Part shown: positions 34,773 through 43,467 of the stretch, in pieces | Layout: every line of letters begins with the position of its first letter | Position numbering within the stretch: the stretch's first letter is position 1 | Source: Gordonia aichiensis NBRC 108223 | GTDB lineage: Bacteria; Actinomycetota; Actinomycetes; Mycobacteriales; Mycobacteriaceae | Direction of reading: 5' to 3' | Length of the DNA stretch: 64,000 nucleotides | Assembly: GCF_000332975.1 (NCBI RefSeq) | Contig: NZ_BANR01000004.1 | Coordinates: forward strand, 248,001-312,000 | Program-made: the position numbers and the translations under genes | The notes under the pieces: model-generated | Told to the model about the DNA's origin: nothing | The model's database searches: none | The model's input: only the letters and a program-made list of their open reading frames with translations

Positions 34773-34891
34773 CAGATGTTTGGCGCCTTTTCGCAGTCAA
34801 AGGGGATTGGACCTGCGTGTTTTCGGTGTGGCACCCTTGAGTCAGGCGTTTCCGAGAAGTGCCGAAGAGTTCGCAAACAGCGATCCCTTAC

Positions 34892-34907
34892 TGTGGTTCG
34901 GATCACA
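34892..34907. promoter_or_regulatory. CRP/GlxR-type binding site
   Basis: TGTGGTTCGGATCACA is a 16-bp site with perfect TGTG and CACA arms and an 8-bp centre, matching the cAMP-receptor (Crp/GlxR) consensus TGTGA-N6-TCACA except for one base. In corynebacteria GlxR is known to act on the glyoxylate genes together with RamB. Confidence 0.65.
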
Positions 34908-35067
34908 ACTGCCGACCCGATGCGCGCTCGGAGGCCTGACATCACCCGGCCTGGGGTGCATTCCCTGGCAGCTTCGGCCGGGCCCAGAAACGCCCCGGTC
35001 TCGAGAGCCGGACAAGCATTCGTTCCGGGAGATCGGGACGAGCAGCACAACGAAAGCGAAGTGGCTA

Positions 35068-36354
35068 ATGAGCAACGTCGGAAAGCCCCGCACCGCCGCG
35101 GAAATCCAGCAGGACTGGGACACCAACCCGCGGTGGAAGGGCATCAAGCGCGAATACACTGCCGAGCAGGTTGCCGAGCTCCAGGGCAGCGTTGTCGAGG
35201 AGCACACCCTCGCTCGCCGTGGCGCCGAGATCCTCTGGGAGGGTGTGAACGGCGACAACTACATCAACGCCCTCGGTGCCCTCACCGGAAACCAGGCTGT
35301 CCAGCAGGTGCGTGCAGGCCTGAAGGCCATCTACCTCTCGGGCTGGCAGGTCGCAGGCGACGCGAACCTCGCGGCGCAGACCTACCCCGACCAGTCGCTC
35401 TACCCGGCCAACTCGGTTCCCGCCGTGGTTCGTCGTATCAACAACGCCATGCTGCGTGCCGACGAGATCGCCCGCGTCGAGGGTGACGACTCGGTCGACA
35501 ACTGGGTCGTGCCGATCGTCGCCGACGGTGAGGCAGGCTTCGGTGGCGCCCTCAACGTCTACGAGCTGCAGAAGGCCATGATCCAGGCCGGTGCCGCAGG
35601 CACCCACTGGGAGGACCAGCTCGCTTCGGAGAAGAAGTGCGGCCACCTCGGTGGCAAGGTGCTGATCCCGACCCAGCAGCACATCCGCACCCTGACCTCG
35701 GCTCGCCTGGCTGCCGATGTCGCCAACACGCCGACCGTCGTCGTTGCACGTACCGACGCCGAGGCCGCAACGCTGATCACCTCGGATGTCGACGAGCGTG
35801 ACAAGCCGTTCATCACCGGCGAGCGCACCTCTGAGGGCTTCTACAACGTGAAGAAGGGCATCGAGCCCTGCATCGCGCGTGCGAAGGCATACGCTCCCTA
35901 CGCCGACCTCATCTGGATGGAGACCGGCAAGCCCGACCTGGAGCTGGCTCGCCAGTTCGCCGAGGCCGTCAAGAGCGAGTACCCCGACCAGCTCTTGGCT
36001 TACAACTGCTCGCCTTCCTTCAACTGGAAGCAGCACCTGGACGACGCGACCATCGCGAAGTTCCAGAACGAGCTCGGCGCGATGGGCTTCAAGTTCCAGT
36101 TCATCACCCTCGCCGGCTTCCACGCCCTCAACTACTCGATGTTCGACCTCGCTTACGGCTACGCCCGCGAGCAGATGGCCGCATACGTCGACCTGCAGGA
36201 GCGCGAGTTCGCTGCTGAGGCTCGTGGCTACACCGCCACCAAGCACCAGCGCGAGGTCGGTGCGGGCTACTTCGACCGCATCGCCACCACGGTCGACCCC
36301 AACACCTCGACGGCGGCCCTGAAGGGCTCCACCGAGGAAGGTCAGTTCCACTAG
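35068..36354 (+). CDS. aceA: Isocitrate lyase
   Basis: A 428-residue enzyme that splits isocitrate into glyoxylate and succinate, the first step of the glyoxylate bypass needed for growth on acetate and fatty acids. The signature KKCGHLGGK carries the catalytic Cys191, and the metal/substrate region [10 protein letters not shown] is at about 151-160. Length and residue numbering agree with the short mycobacterial ICL1 type. I chose the ATG at 35068 ([16 protein letters not shown]), where homologues begin. Upstream sites suggest RamB and cAMP-receptor control; a hairpin terminator follows, then fadB2. Confidence 0.97.
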   Translation: MSNVGKPRTAAEIQQDWDTNPRWKGIKREYTAEQVAELQGSVVEEHTLARRGAEILWEGVNGDNYINALGALTGNQAVQQVRAGLKAIYLSGWQVAGDANLAAQTYPDQSLYPANSVPAVVRRINNAMLRADEIARVEGDDSVDNWVVPIVADGEAGFGGALNVYELQKAMIQAGAAGTHWEDQLASEKKCGHLGGKVLIPTQQHIRTLTSARLAADVANTPTVVVARTDAEAATLITSDVDERDKPFITGERTSEGFYNVKKGIEPCIARAKAYAPYADLIWMETGKPDLELARQFAEAVKSEYPDQLLAYNCSPSFNWKQHLDDATIAKFQNELGAMGFKFQFITLAGFHALNYSMFDLAYGYAREQMAAYVDLQEREFAAEARGYTATKHQREVGAGYFDRIATTVDPNTSTAALKGSTEEGQFH

Positions 36355-36387
36355 GAGCTCGTCCGCCGCTCCGTGGTGTGAGCGAAT

Positions 36388-36427
36388 CGACAGGCGGTCC
36401 GCGACGTATGTTGCGGGCCGCCTGTCG
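36388..36427 (+). terminator. aceA terminator hairpin
   Basis: A 15-bp stem (36388-36402 with 36413-36427, one G-U pair) with a 10-nt loop begins 33 nt after the aceA stop codon. It separates aceA from fadB2. Confidence 0.8.
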
Positions 36428-36524
36428 GCATATTCGGGCGTCCCGACGAGTCACTCGTGTGCTCGCGAAATCGGTTGTCCCGTAGCGATTCTTGCGTGGT
36501 CGACAAGGCTGGATGGAGGCAGTG

Positions 36525-37409
36525 GTGTCTGAGACCTGGCGGGTGGGCGTGGTCGGGGCAGGCCAGATGGGGGCCGGTATCGCGGAGGTGTGTGCCCGCT
36601 CCGGTGCGGACGTCCTCATCTACGAGCCGACGCGTGACCTCGTCGTGGAGGGGCGGTCGCGGGTACTGCGCTCGCTCGAGCGCGGCGTATCGAGCGGCAA
36701 GCTCACCGAACGTGAGCGCGAACAGGCGGCATCGCGATTGCGATTCACCTCGGAACTAGGCGATTTCGCCGATCGCCGCGTGGTCTGTGAGGCCGTTGTC
36801 GAGGACGACGCGGTGAAGACGGAGATCTTTGCCGCCCTCGACAAGATCGTGTCCGACCCGTCCGCGGTCCTTGCGTCGAATACGTCGTCGATTCCGATCG
36901 TCACGCTGGCGATGGCCACCAGGAACCCGTCACGGGTGATCGGCCTCCACTTCTTCAACCCCGTTCCGGTGCTACCGCTCGTCGAGTTGGTCTCGACACT
37001 GCACACTGACACCGACATCGTCACGTACGCAGAGGCTTTCGCTGATCTCGTGCTCGGCAAGCAGGTCATCCGGTCTGCCGATCGATCCGGGTTCGTGGTG
37101 AACGCGATGCTCGTGCCATACCTTCTCTCGGCAATTCGTTTGGTGGAGAACGGATTCGCCCAAGTCGAGGATGTCGACAAAGGCATGGTGCTCGGCTGTG
37201 CTCATCCGATGGGGCCGCTGCGGCTCGCCGACCTTGTCGGACTCGACACCGTCAAGGACATCGCCGATCGCATGTACGCGGAATCGAAAGAGGCGCTGTA
37301 TGCACCGACTCCGCTGTTGCTGCGCATGGTCGCAGCCGGTCACCTCGGCAAGAAGTCGGGTCAGGGCTTCTATCGATACGCCGACGGGGATTCGACGTTG
37401 CAGCGGTGA
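36525..37409 (+). CDS. fadB2: 3-hydroxybutyryl-CoA dehydrogenase
   Basis: A 294-residue NAD(P)-dependent dehydrogenase of short-chain 3-hydroxyacyl-CoA. It opens with the Rossmann motif GVVGAGQMGAGIAEV; the catalytic His is in GLHFFNPVPVLPLVE and the SNTSSIPI block lies before it. The C-terminal dimerisation domain includes HPMGPLRLADLVGLD and GKKSGQGFYRY. I used the GTG at 36525 because GGAGG lies 5-6 bp upstream; an ATG at 36513 is possible. The gene follows aceA as Rv0468 follows icl1 in M. tuberculosis, linking beta-oxidation products to the glyoxylate bypass. Confidence 0.92.
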   Translation: MSETWRVGVVGAGQMGAGIAEVCARSGADVLIYEPTRDLVVEGRSRVLRSLERGVSSGKLTEREREQAASRLRFTSELGDFADRRVVCEAVVEDDAVKTEIFAALDKIVSDPSAVLASNTSSIPIVTLAMATRNPSRVIGLHFFNPVPVLPLVELVSTLHTDTDIVTYAEAFADLVLGKQVIRSADRSGFVVNAMLVPYLLSAIRLVENGFAQVEDVDKGMVLGCAHPMGPLRLADLVGLDTVKDIADRMYAESKEALYAPTPLLLRMVAAGHLGKKSGQGFYRYADGDSTLQR

Positions 37410-37453
37410 GTGTGTCTCGTTTCACACGGTTGGGTCGATTACTGCTTGCAGAT

Positions 37454-37471
37454 TGCTTGCAATAGCTAGCA
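37454..37471. promoter_or_regulatory. Operator-like motif in the hbhA promoter
   Basis: TGCTTGCAATAGCTAGCA is followed 8 bp later by ATACTGG, a likely -10 region. An extra TGCTTGCA half lies at 37443-37450. The same motif with the same downstream ATACTGG is found before the XRE gene at 43528, differing mainly in the two central bases. Confidence 0.65.
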
Positions 37472-37610
37472 AACGTGGCATACTGGTTTTCGGAACCACT
37501 ACAAGCGTTGGTGCGGCACCTATCGGAACCGGGTACGACAGTGTGGTTTGTATCCACGATATGCCCTGTGCCGCAACCAGTCTGGTGGCCAATTAACTAA
37601 GGAGATCACC

Positions 37611-38414
37611 ATGAGCACCACCACCGAGCGCACTCTGCCCAGCCCGTTCTACGCCGTGGTTGGCGCGGGTGACCTGGCCCTCAAGCAGGTGAGCGAGGCC
37701 GTCGCGCAGATCAAGGAGCGCACCGAGGCAGCCGGCGAGACCGCGCAGACCCGCTTCGAGGAGACACGCGGCCGCCTGAACGCACTTCCCGACGAACTGC
37801 CCGGCACCATCGAGTCGACCATCGATGACCTGCGCACCAAGCTGTCGCCGGAGGAGCTGCGCAAGCTCGCCGACAGCTACGTCGAGTTCGCCACCACTGT
37901 CTACACGTCGCTCGCCGAGCGCGGCGAAGAGGCTGTCGGCCGTCTGTGGCAGCAGCCGATCGTGCAGGAGGGTCTGACCCGCGCGGAGAAGACCTACAAC
38001 GACGCCGTCGACCTGACCGAGGATGCCCTCGGTGTTGTCTCGCACCAGACCCGCGCTGTCGGCGAGCAGGCGTCGAAGATCGCGACGCTGGTCAGCACGC
38101 GCGTCGGCGAAGCCGGCGATGCGCTCGACGACGCCGTGGACGATCTCGGCGACAAGGTCGACGAGGCTGCCCTCGAGGTGAACGAGAAGCTCGACGAGGC
38201 GAGCGCCGCAGTGACCGAGGCCGGAAAGACGGCCAAGGCCCGCAGTGCTGCCGCAGCGTCGAAGATCGACGGCGCCGCAGGCAAGGTCGAGGGTAGGGCG
38301 CGCACCGCCAACGCATCGCCCGCCAAGAAGATCGCCGCCAAGCGCACCAGCACCGCTCCGGCGAAGTCGACCACGGCCAAGAAGTCGACCCCGGCCAAGA
38401 AGAGCACCAGCTAG
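37611..38414 (+). CDS. hbhA: Heparin-binding hemagglutinin-like adhesin
   Basis: A 267-residue surface/lipid-body protein. Residues about 10-190 are helical and coiled-coil forming (LALKQVSEAVAQIKERTEAAGE, then LRKLADSYVEFATTVY). The C-terminal third is rich in Ala/Glu and then Lys/Pro/Ala with PAKK-type repeats (SPAKKIAAKR, TAKKSTPAKKSTS), the heparin-binding signature. There is no signal peptide, as in mycobacterial HbhA. A consensus AAGGAGA lies 6 bp upstream of the ATG. In environmental species the protein has been linked to cell aggregation and storage-lipid droplets. A very strong terminator follows. Confidence 0.93.
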   Translation: MSTTTERTLPSPFYAVVGAGDLALKQVSEAVAQIKERTEAAGETAQTRFEETRGRLNALPDELPGTIESTIDDLRTKLSPEELRKLADSYVEFATTVYTSLAERGEEAVGRLWQQPIVQEGLTRAEKTYNDAVDLTEDALGVVSHQTRAVGEQASKIATLVSTRVGEAGDALDDAVDDLGDKVDEAALEVNEKLDEASAAVTEAGKTAKARSAAAASKIDGAAGKVEGRARTANASPAKKIAAKRTSTAPAKSTTAKKSTPAKKSTS

Positions 38415-38431
38415 TCGTTTCTGGCTGAACC

Positions 38432-38479
38432 ACGCACATTCCCGCGAACCCGGACACGGTTCGCGGGAATGTGCGTTTT
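38432..38479 (+). terminator. Strong intrinsic terminator after hbhA
   Basis: A perfect 19-bp stem (38432-38450 with 38458-38476) with a 7-nt loop is followed by TTT, 17 nt after the hbhA stop. It also lies at the 3' side of the convergent cupin-regulator gene. Confidence 0.92.
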
Positions 38480-38537
38480 CCGGGGGCATGTCGCCACCCC
38501 GAGAGTGAAACGGCGCGGGTCGCCGAGCGCGCAGTGG

Positions 38538-39107
38538 TCAGCCCGGCGAGTCGATGGTGAGCACGGCGAGGACGTCGTCGTCGGTGCGGTAGGAGTGTGT
38601 TCGATCGCTGATCCACTGCAGGGATTCCCCCGCGCCCGCGGGCTTTTCGTCGCCTTCGGGCCCGGCGACGAGGTGACCGCGAACCACCCGTACATGCTCG
38701 ACGACGCCGGGCCCGTGCGCAGGGGACCGCCGCACCCCACCCGACGTGACATGAAGCCAGAAGACCTCCGTCGTCGAACCGTCGTCGTGATGCTCGACGT
38801 GTAGCAGACGCGCGGTGAGGTGCGAGCCGTCGCCCTCGGTTCCCGACGTCTCGCCGAGCAGTGCCGTCAGCGGCACACCGAGGGGGCCGGCCACCGCGTA
38901 CAAGGTGTCCAGCGTGGGGTTGCGTTGTCCCGTTTCGAGTTCGGAGAGTGAGCCCTTGCCGATACCGGCGGCGCGGGCCAGTGCGGACAGGCTCATGCCG
39001 CGTTCGGTGCGCAACGTAGAGATCCGCTCACCGACCTCTCTGCGCCGATCGCGTCCCGCGGCCGAACGTCCGCCTGTGGGCTCTCCGCCACCGGCTTCTC
39101 CGGTCAT
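38538..39107 (-). CDS. XRE-family regulator with C-terminal cupin
   Basis: A 189-residue regulator. Residues about 25-80 are a Cro/CI-type HTH (RISTLRTERGMSLSALARAAGIGKGSLSELETG), and the C-terminal part (VFWLHVTSGGVRRSPAHGPGVVEHVRVVRGHLVAGP) is a cupin sensor domain. The first 20 residues are Gly-rich and unconserved. I used the ATG at 39107, with GGGAG about 6 bp upstream; a GTG at 39128 is possible. It is divergent from benE with a palindrome in between, so it probably controls that transporter. The ligand may be an aromatic acid, which is inference from the neighbour. Confidence 0.85.
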   Translation of the reverse strand: MTGEAGGGEPTGGRSAAGRDRRREVGERISTLRTERGMSLSALARAAGIGKGSLSELETGQRNPTLDTLYAVAGPLGVPLTALLGETSGTEGDGSHLTARLLHVEHHDDGSTTEVFWLHVTSGGVRRSPAHGPGVVEHVRVVRGHLVAGPEGDEKPAGAGESLQWISDRTHSYRTDDDVLAVLTIDSPG

Positions 39108-39177
39108 GTCGCCACTCCCTTCCCACACGCGCCCCGGTAGGGCACCTGACGTCGTCAGACAGCCGAGTGTTCTGTTT

Positions 39178-39192
39178 ACGGAACGATACCGT
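39178..39192. promoter_or_regulatory. ACGG-N7-CCGT palindrome between divergent genes
   Basis: The inverted repeat lies 13 bp upstream of the benE start codon and overlaps the area of its likely -10 (GTTATGCT). It is a candidate operator for the XRE-cupin regulator. Confidence 0.4.
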
Positions 39193-39204
39193 TATGCTGG
39201 CCGC

Positions 39205-40392
39205 GTGACCACTGAGCATGCGTCGAACACCGAGCCGATCGTCGCGGGGGTCGTGACCGCGCTCGTCGGCTTCACGTCGTCGTTCGTCGTCGTTGTCTCG
39301 GGCCTTCGCGCTGTCGGTGCGACGTCGACGCAGGCGGCGTCGGGTCTGCTGGCGCTGACTGTCACGTTCGGGCTCGGGATCATCGTGCTGTGTGTGCGGT
39401 ATCGCATGCCGATCACGCTCGCGTGGTCGACGCCCGGTGCGGCACTGTTGGCGGCGATGGGCGCGGGGTACCACGCGGGCTGGCCCGCTGCGGTCGGCGC
39501 GTTTCTCGTCGTCGGCGTACTCATTCTCGCAACCGGGTTGATTCCAGCGCTCGGCGATCTCATCGCTCGGATTCCGACCCCCATCGCCCAGGCGATGCTC
39601 GCGGGGGTGTTGCTGACGTTGTGCCTGGCACCAATCAAATCCCTTGCGGTGCAGCCGTTGTTGACCATCCCGATTCTTGTGGTGTGGGTGGTGGCCACGC
39701 GTTGGTTGTCGCGCTGGGCTCTACCGCTCGCTCTGGTCGCCGCGCTCGTCGTGATCGGAATCTATCTCGCGGTGCACGGTGTCGACAGCGCCGCACATAC
39801 CGAGTGGTGGCCGCAGATCGCCTGGACCACGCCGCATTTCGACGCCTCCGCGATCGTCGGCATCGCGATACCCCTCTACGTGGTGACGATGGCCTCGCAG
39901 AACGTCCCGGGTGTCGCGGTGTTGTCGTCGTTCGGCTATCACACCCCGTGGCGGGCGTCGATGCTCGTCACAGGAACAGGGACAGCCGTGGGTGCGCCTT
40001 TCGGCGGACACGCAATCAATCTCGCCGCGTTGTCGGCGGCGCTGGCAGCGGGCGACGAGGCAGGTCCCGACCGTTCGCGGCGGTGGATCGCCGGTGTATC
40101 CGCGGGCATCTCCTACCTGGTGTTGGCGGCGTTGTCGGGAGTGTTGGTGACGATCACGGCGATCGCGCCGAACGGCCTGCTCGAGACTGTCGCCGGGTTG
40201 GCGCTGCTCGGCACTTTTGCCAACGCGCTCGTCGGCGCACTGAACCGGGACGAGTTCCGGATTCCCGCCGCGCTCACGTTCGTCACCGCTGCTGCGGGAA
40301 TCTCGTTCTGGGGCATCGGGGGAGCCTTCTGGGCGCTGGTCGTCGGCCTCATCGCGCACACGGTGCTACGACGACGCGATCCGTCGACCTGA
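39205..40392 (+). CDS. benE: Benzoate/H+ symporter (BenE family)
   Basis: A 395-residue inner-membrane transporter with about 11-12 hydrophobic helices. The family pattern is clear: PIVAGVVTALVGFTSSFVVVVSGLRAVGA at the start, MPITLAWSTPGAALLA, IPLYVVTMASQNVPGVAVL and GAPFGGHAINLAALSAAL. BenE proteins import benzoate or related aromatic acids with protons. No benzoate-degradation genes are adjacent, so the true substrate may differ. The GTG start has a -10-like hexamer just upstream and no clear ribosome-binding site (leaderless style). It is divergent from the cupin regulator. Confidence 0.9.
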   Translation: MTTEHASNTEPIVAGVVTALVGFTSSFVVVVSGLRAVGATSTQAASGLLALTVTFGLGIIVLCVRYRMPITLAWSTPGAALLAAMGAGYHAGWPAAVGAFLVVGVLILATGLIPALGDLIARIPTPIAQAMLAGVLLTLCLAPIKSLAVQPLLTIPILVVWVVATRWLSRWALPLALVAALVVIGIYLAVHGVDSAAHTEWWPQIAWTTPHFDASAIVGIAIPLYVVTMASQNVPGVAVLSSFGYHTPWRASMLVTGTGTAVGAPFGGHAINLAALSAALAAGDEAGPDRSRRWIAGVSAGISYLVLAALSGVLVTITAIAPNGLLETVAGLALLGTFANALVGALNRDEFRIPAALTFVTAAAGISFWGIGGAFWALVVGLIAHTVLRRRDPST

Positions 40393-40411
40393 TCGGCTGC
40401 CCACCGCGAAC

Positions 40412-41278
40412 TCAGTCGGAGGCCGCGAGCCTTTTCTTCTGGACCTCGACGTCGAAGTCGGCCTCCGGCCACTGCAGATCGAGCTTCTCGAGCGACGAGA
40501 TCAGTAGTTCGCACACCGCGAGCCGCGAAAACCACTTCTTGTTCGCGGGAATGAGATACCAAGGCGCGGTATCGGAATCGCATCGATCGAAGATCGCCTG
40601 GTAGGCGTCGAGATAGTCGTTCCAGAAGGGCCGCTCGTCGATGTCGTCCGGATTGAACTTCCAGTACTTGTCCGGTCGGTCGAGTCGCTCGGCAAGGCGT
40701 TTACGCTGTTCGTCTTTGGAGACGACCAGTGCACACTTCACGATGGTCGTTCCGGTCTCGACGAGATCGATCTCGAACTCGTTGATGGTCTCGTAGCGTC
40801 CGTCCCATTCGGATTGCGGCACGAGATTGTGCACCCGCACGGGAAGTACGTCCTCGTAGTGCGAACGATCGAAGATGCCGATATGTCCTGCGGGAGGTAC
40901 GGCCTTGCGGATGCGCCACAGGAAATCGTGCTCGAGCTCTTCTGGCGTGGGCTTACCGAAACCCTTGATGGACAAGCCCTGTGGATCGACGAGGCCACCG
41001 ACGTGTCGGACGATCCCGCCCTTGCCCGCCGTGTCCATCCCCTGCAGCACGAGTAGCACCGAGCGGTGATCACCGGATCGGCCGTTGGCGTACAACAACT
41101 CCTGCAGATCGGCGAGCACCTCGCCGCGTTCGGCGAGCAACTGGGTGCCGTACCCGTGATCGCCCTCGAAGCCGGGGGTGGACGCGGCGTCGAACTCGGC
41201 GATCGGACCGAGTGCCGAGGCCCGGAGTGCCTCGGTCGCGGGTCGCGTCCATCCCGCGTTCTTGTCGTTCTTACCCAT
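40412..41278 (-). CDS. Polyphosphate kinase 2 family protein (second copy)
   Basis: A 288-residue PPK2-family kinase with Walker A LQGMDTAGKGG (79-88), Walker B/lid IFDRSHYEDVLPVRV (135-149) and the conserved WKFNPDDIDER near 215. The FDRSHYEDVLPVRV wording differs from the other PPK2 in the window (FDRSWYNRAGVERV) and fits the class III/PPK2C-like branch, which can phosphorylate AMP or ADP. Its start overlaps the preceding TetR stop by 8 bp, so the two genes are coupled. Having two branches of PPK2 in one region suggests separate roles in polyphosphate use. Confidence 0.9.
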   Translation of the reverse strand: MGKNDKNAGWTRPATEALRASALGPIAEFDAASTPGFEGDHGYGTQLLAERGEVLADLQELLYANGRSGDHRSVLLVLQGMDTAGKGGIVRHVGGLVDPQGLSIKGFGKPTPEELEHDFLWRIRKAVPPAGHIGIFDRSHYEDVLPVRVHNLVPQSEWDGRYETINEFEIDLVETGTTIVKCALVVSKDEQRKRLAERLDRPDKYWKFNPDDIDERPFWNDYLDAYQAIFDRCDSDTAPWYLIPANKKWFSRLAVCELLISSLEKLDLQWPEADFDVEVQKKRLAASD

Positions 41279-42071
41279 CGACGTGAGCCTCCTCCGGTCT
41301 CGTCGGTTGCGTCAGCGGGGGAGGGTCGGAGATGAACTGCTCGCGCGACCCGTCGACCCCGGCGATCCCGATGACCGAACTCCACACCATCATCGTCAGG
41401 TAGTCGATCAGCTCGTCGACGGAGACGTCGCGGTCGGTCATCCACCAGTCGACAGCGCGCTGGATGCCGCCCACGAGTACGTGGGACCACACCTTGGCCC
41501 CGGAGGTGTCTGCGGAGCGCTCTTCCATCCGCAGGACAATCGCTGCCGTCAGCAACTGGGCGACGAGTCGCTCCGATTCGACAGTCCCGACCGATGACGT
41601 CGGTGAGTTGGTCAGTGCGAACCGGTACAGCGCCGGGTCGTCGGCCACAGCCCGCACATACACTCCGATCACCGTTCTGGTCAGCGTGTACTCGTCGGCG
41701 TCGTCGGAGATGGCTTCGGCCAGCCGGGGGAGCAGCGTTGTCTCGAAGAAGCGCACGGTCACTGCGGTTCCGAGGTCGTTCTTGTCGCTGAAGTACCGGT
41801 AGAGGACGGTCTTCGAGACACCGATGTGTGTGGCGATCTCGTCCATCCCCGCGTCGGCTCCGAGCGCGCGCACGGCGTCGATCGTGCCATCGGTCAACTC
41901 ACTCCGACGATCCTGTTTGTGCTTCTCCCACCGCTGCCTGCGCCCGTCGGGTTTGACCGTGTCGTCGGTGACCGCGCCGAGCAGCGCCTGTTCAACCCCG
42001 CGCGTCACGTGTGCAGCAGCCGAAAGCGCAGTACGTGCCGCGGCCGCAGGGCTCGGGCGGTTGGGTATCAC
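41271..42071 (-). CDS. TetR/AcrR regulator (Rv0472c-like)
   Basis: A 266-residue regulator longer than usual for TetR because of a 55-residue basic N-terminal arm (VTRGVEQALLG ... GRRQRWEKHKQDRR). The HTH is MDEIATHIGVSKTVLYRYFSDKNDL. The ligand domain ends with HVLVGGIQRAVDWWMTD. In M. tuberculosis the equivalent gene lies between the icl1 and hbhA regions and has been linked to cell-wall mycolate regulation; that comparison is from memory. It is divergent from the DUF445 gene by 40 bp. GTG at 42071 has a TTAGGCT hexamer close upstream (leaderless style). Confidence 0.85.
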   Translation of the reverse strand: MIPNRPSPAAAARTALSAAAHVTRGVEQALLGAVTDDTVKPDGRRQRWEKHKQDRRSELTDGTIDAVRALGADAGMDEIATHIGVSKTVLYRYFSDKNDLGTAVTVRFFETTLLPRLAEAISDDADEYTLTRTVIGVYVRAVADDPALYRFALTNSPTSSVGTVESERLVAQLLTAAIVLRMEERSADTSGAKVWSHVLVGGIQRAVDWWMTDRDVSVDELIDYLTMMVWSSVIGIAGVDGSREQFISDPPPLTQPTRPEEAHVDG

Positions 42072-42111
42072 CTGGCCAGCCTAATCCCCGGAAGAGGGTA
42101 GAACTTATTGA

Positions 42112-43461
42112 GTGTCGACAGTGATTCCGGACGTTTCCGGCCAACCGGGGCAGCCGTCCGCGCGGGCGCGGCACTCGTCGCCGGGATTCGGTGCCTCCGA
42201 TGCCACAGGTGACCAGCGACGTCGCCGCGATCTCCGCAAGATGAAGGTGGTCTCGACAGGTTTTCTCGTCGTGGCCGCCGTGGTCTACCTCTGCATGCGC
42301 TATCTCGAGCATCGCGACGGTGCCGACGTCGCCGCGTGGGTGGGATACGTGCGCGCGGCGTCGGAAGCGGGAATGGTCGGCGGGCTCGCCGACTGGTTCG
42401 CTGTGACCGCCTTGTTCAAGCATCCGCTGGGCATTCCGGTGCCGCACACGGCTCTGATCCGGAAGAAGAAGGACGAGATCGGAGATCAGCTCGGCGAGTT
42501 CATCGAAGAGAACTTCATGACGCCGGCCGTGGTCGTCGAACGTGCCGAACAACTCGACATGCCCCGTCGCGTGTCGACGTGGCTGGCCGATCCCGCGAAC
42601 GCTCCGCGCATCTCCGACGAGGCCGCCCGCGCGATCAAGCTGGCCTCGGAGATGCTCGGCGACGAAGACATCGAGCAGTTCATCCAGGCCGTGTTGAAGT
42701 GGGCGGCCGAACCCGAGTGGGCGCCGCCGATCGGCCGCATCCTCGAGCAGCTCGTCGACGAGGACCGGCTCGACCCGGTCTTCCAGTTGCTGTGTGACCG
42801 TGCCTACGACTGGGCGGTCGGCAGCCAGGACCTCATCGAGCGAGTCGTCGACCAGGATGTGGGGCCGTCGTGGAAGCCGAAATTCGTGACCAACCTCGTC
42901 GGCGACAAGATCTATCGCGAACTCGTCGACTTCACCTACAAGGTCAAGACCGACCCCGAGCACGAGATGCGGCGGTCGATGCACCAGTTCGTCGAACAGT
43001 TTTCCCACGACCTCCAGCACGATCCCGCGATGATCGAGCGCTTCGAGGGCATCAAGCATGATCTCGTCGGTAGCGCCGAGGTCGCCGACGCCGCGTCGAC
43101 GGCCTGGAACACGGGCAAGGCCGTCATCGAGCAGATGCTCGAAGATCCCAACAGCACCCTTCGTAACACCCTGACCGACGCGGTGATCCGGCTCGGTACG
43201 CGCATCCGCGACGACCGCCCACTCCAGGAGAAGATGAACGGGTGGGTGGCCCGCGTCGCCAATCACGTCGCGACGAACTACTCCCGCGAGATCATCTCGG
43301 TGATCACCGAGACGGTGCGCAGTTGGGATGCCGACGACACGAGTCGCAAGATCGAACTGCAGGTGGGCCGCGATCTGCAGTTCATCCGGATCAACGGAAC
43401 CGTCGTCGGTTCGCTCGCAGGTCTCGCGATCTATACCGTGTCGGTGCTCATCTTCGGGTGA
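42112..43461 (+). CDS. DUF445 membrane protein (Rv0473-like)
   Basis: A 449-residue protein anchored at both ends: one helix near residue 45 (VVSTGFLVVAAVVYLCM) and one at the C-terminus (VVGSLAGLAIYTVSVLIFG). Between them is the DUF445 domain, with the conserved EAGMVGGLADWFAVTALFKHPLGIPVPHTALI. The same block occurs in E. coli YjiN and homologues and has no known biochemical role. The first 40 residues are polar and unconserved. The GTG start lies 6 bp after TAGAACT, a -10-like hexamer, so the mRNA is probably leaderless. The XRE gene follows from its own promoter. Confidence 0.87.
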   Translation: MSTVIPDVSGQPGQPSARARHSSPGFGASDATGDQRRRRDLRKMKVVSTGFLVVAAVVYLCMRYLEHRDGADVAAWVGYVRAASEAGMVGGLADWFAVTALFKHPLGIPVPHTALIRKKKDEIGDQLGEFIEENFMTPAVVVERAEQLDMPRRVSTWLADPANAPRISDEAARAIKLASEMLGDEDIEQFIQAVLKWAAEPEWAPPIGRILEQLVDEDRLDPVFQLLCDRAYDWAVGSQDLIERVVDQDVGPSWKPKFVTNLVGDKIYRELVDFTYKVKTDPEHEMRRSMHQFVEQFSHDLQHDPAMIERFEGIKHDLVGSAEVADAASTAWNTGKAVIEQMLEDPNSTLRNTLTDAVIRLGTRIRDDRPLQEKMNGWVARVANHVATNYSREIISVITETVRSWDADDTSRKIELQVGRDLQFIRINGTVVGSLAGLAIYTVSVLIFG

Positions 43462-43467
43462 GCTGAC

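Larger units (their letters stand above)
34556..35067. promoter_or_regulatory. 512-bp regulatory region upstream of aceA
   Basis: No gene is supported here. The left part holds an ACACATGTGT palindrome at 34607-34616 and a terminator-like palindrome at 34698-34715. The right part holds two RamB-like sites and a CRP/GlxR-type site, listed separately, all upstream of the aceA start. The long reading frame that covers the region is an in-frame extension of aceA, and its codons look non-coding before 35068. Confidence 0.7.

Noticed and set aside
34759..35067. N-terminal extension of isocitrate lyase
   Set aside because: It covers the RamB/CRP promoter sites; known enzymes begin at SNVGKP-like sequence.
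35065..36351. 428-residue minus-strand frame over aceA
   Set aside because: It mirrors isocitrate lyase exactly in extent and is an artefact of codon bias.
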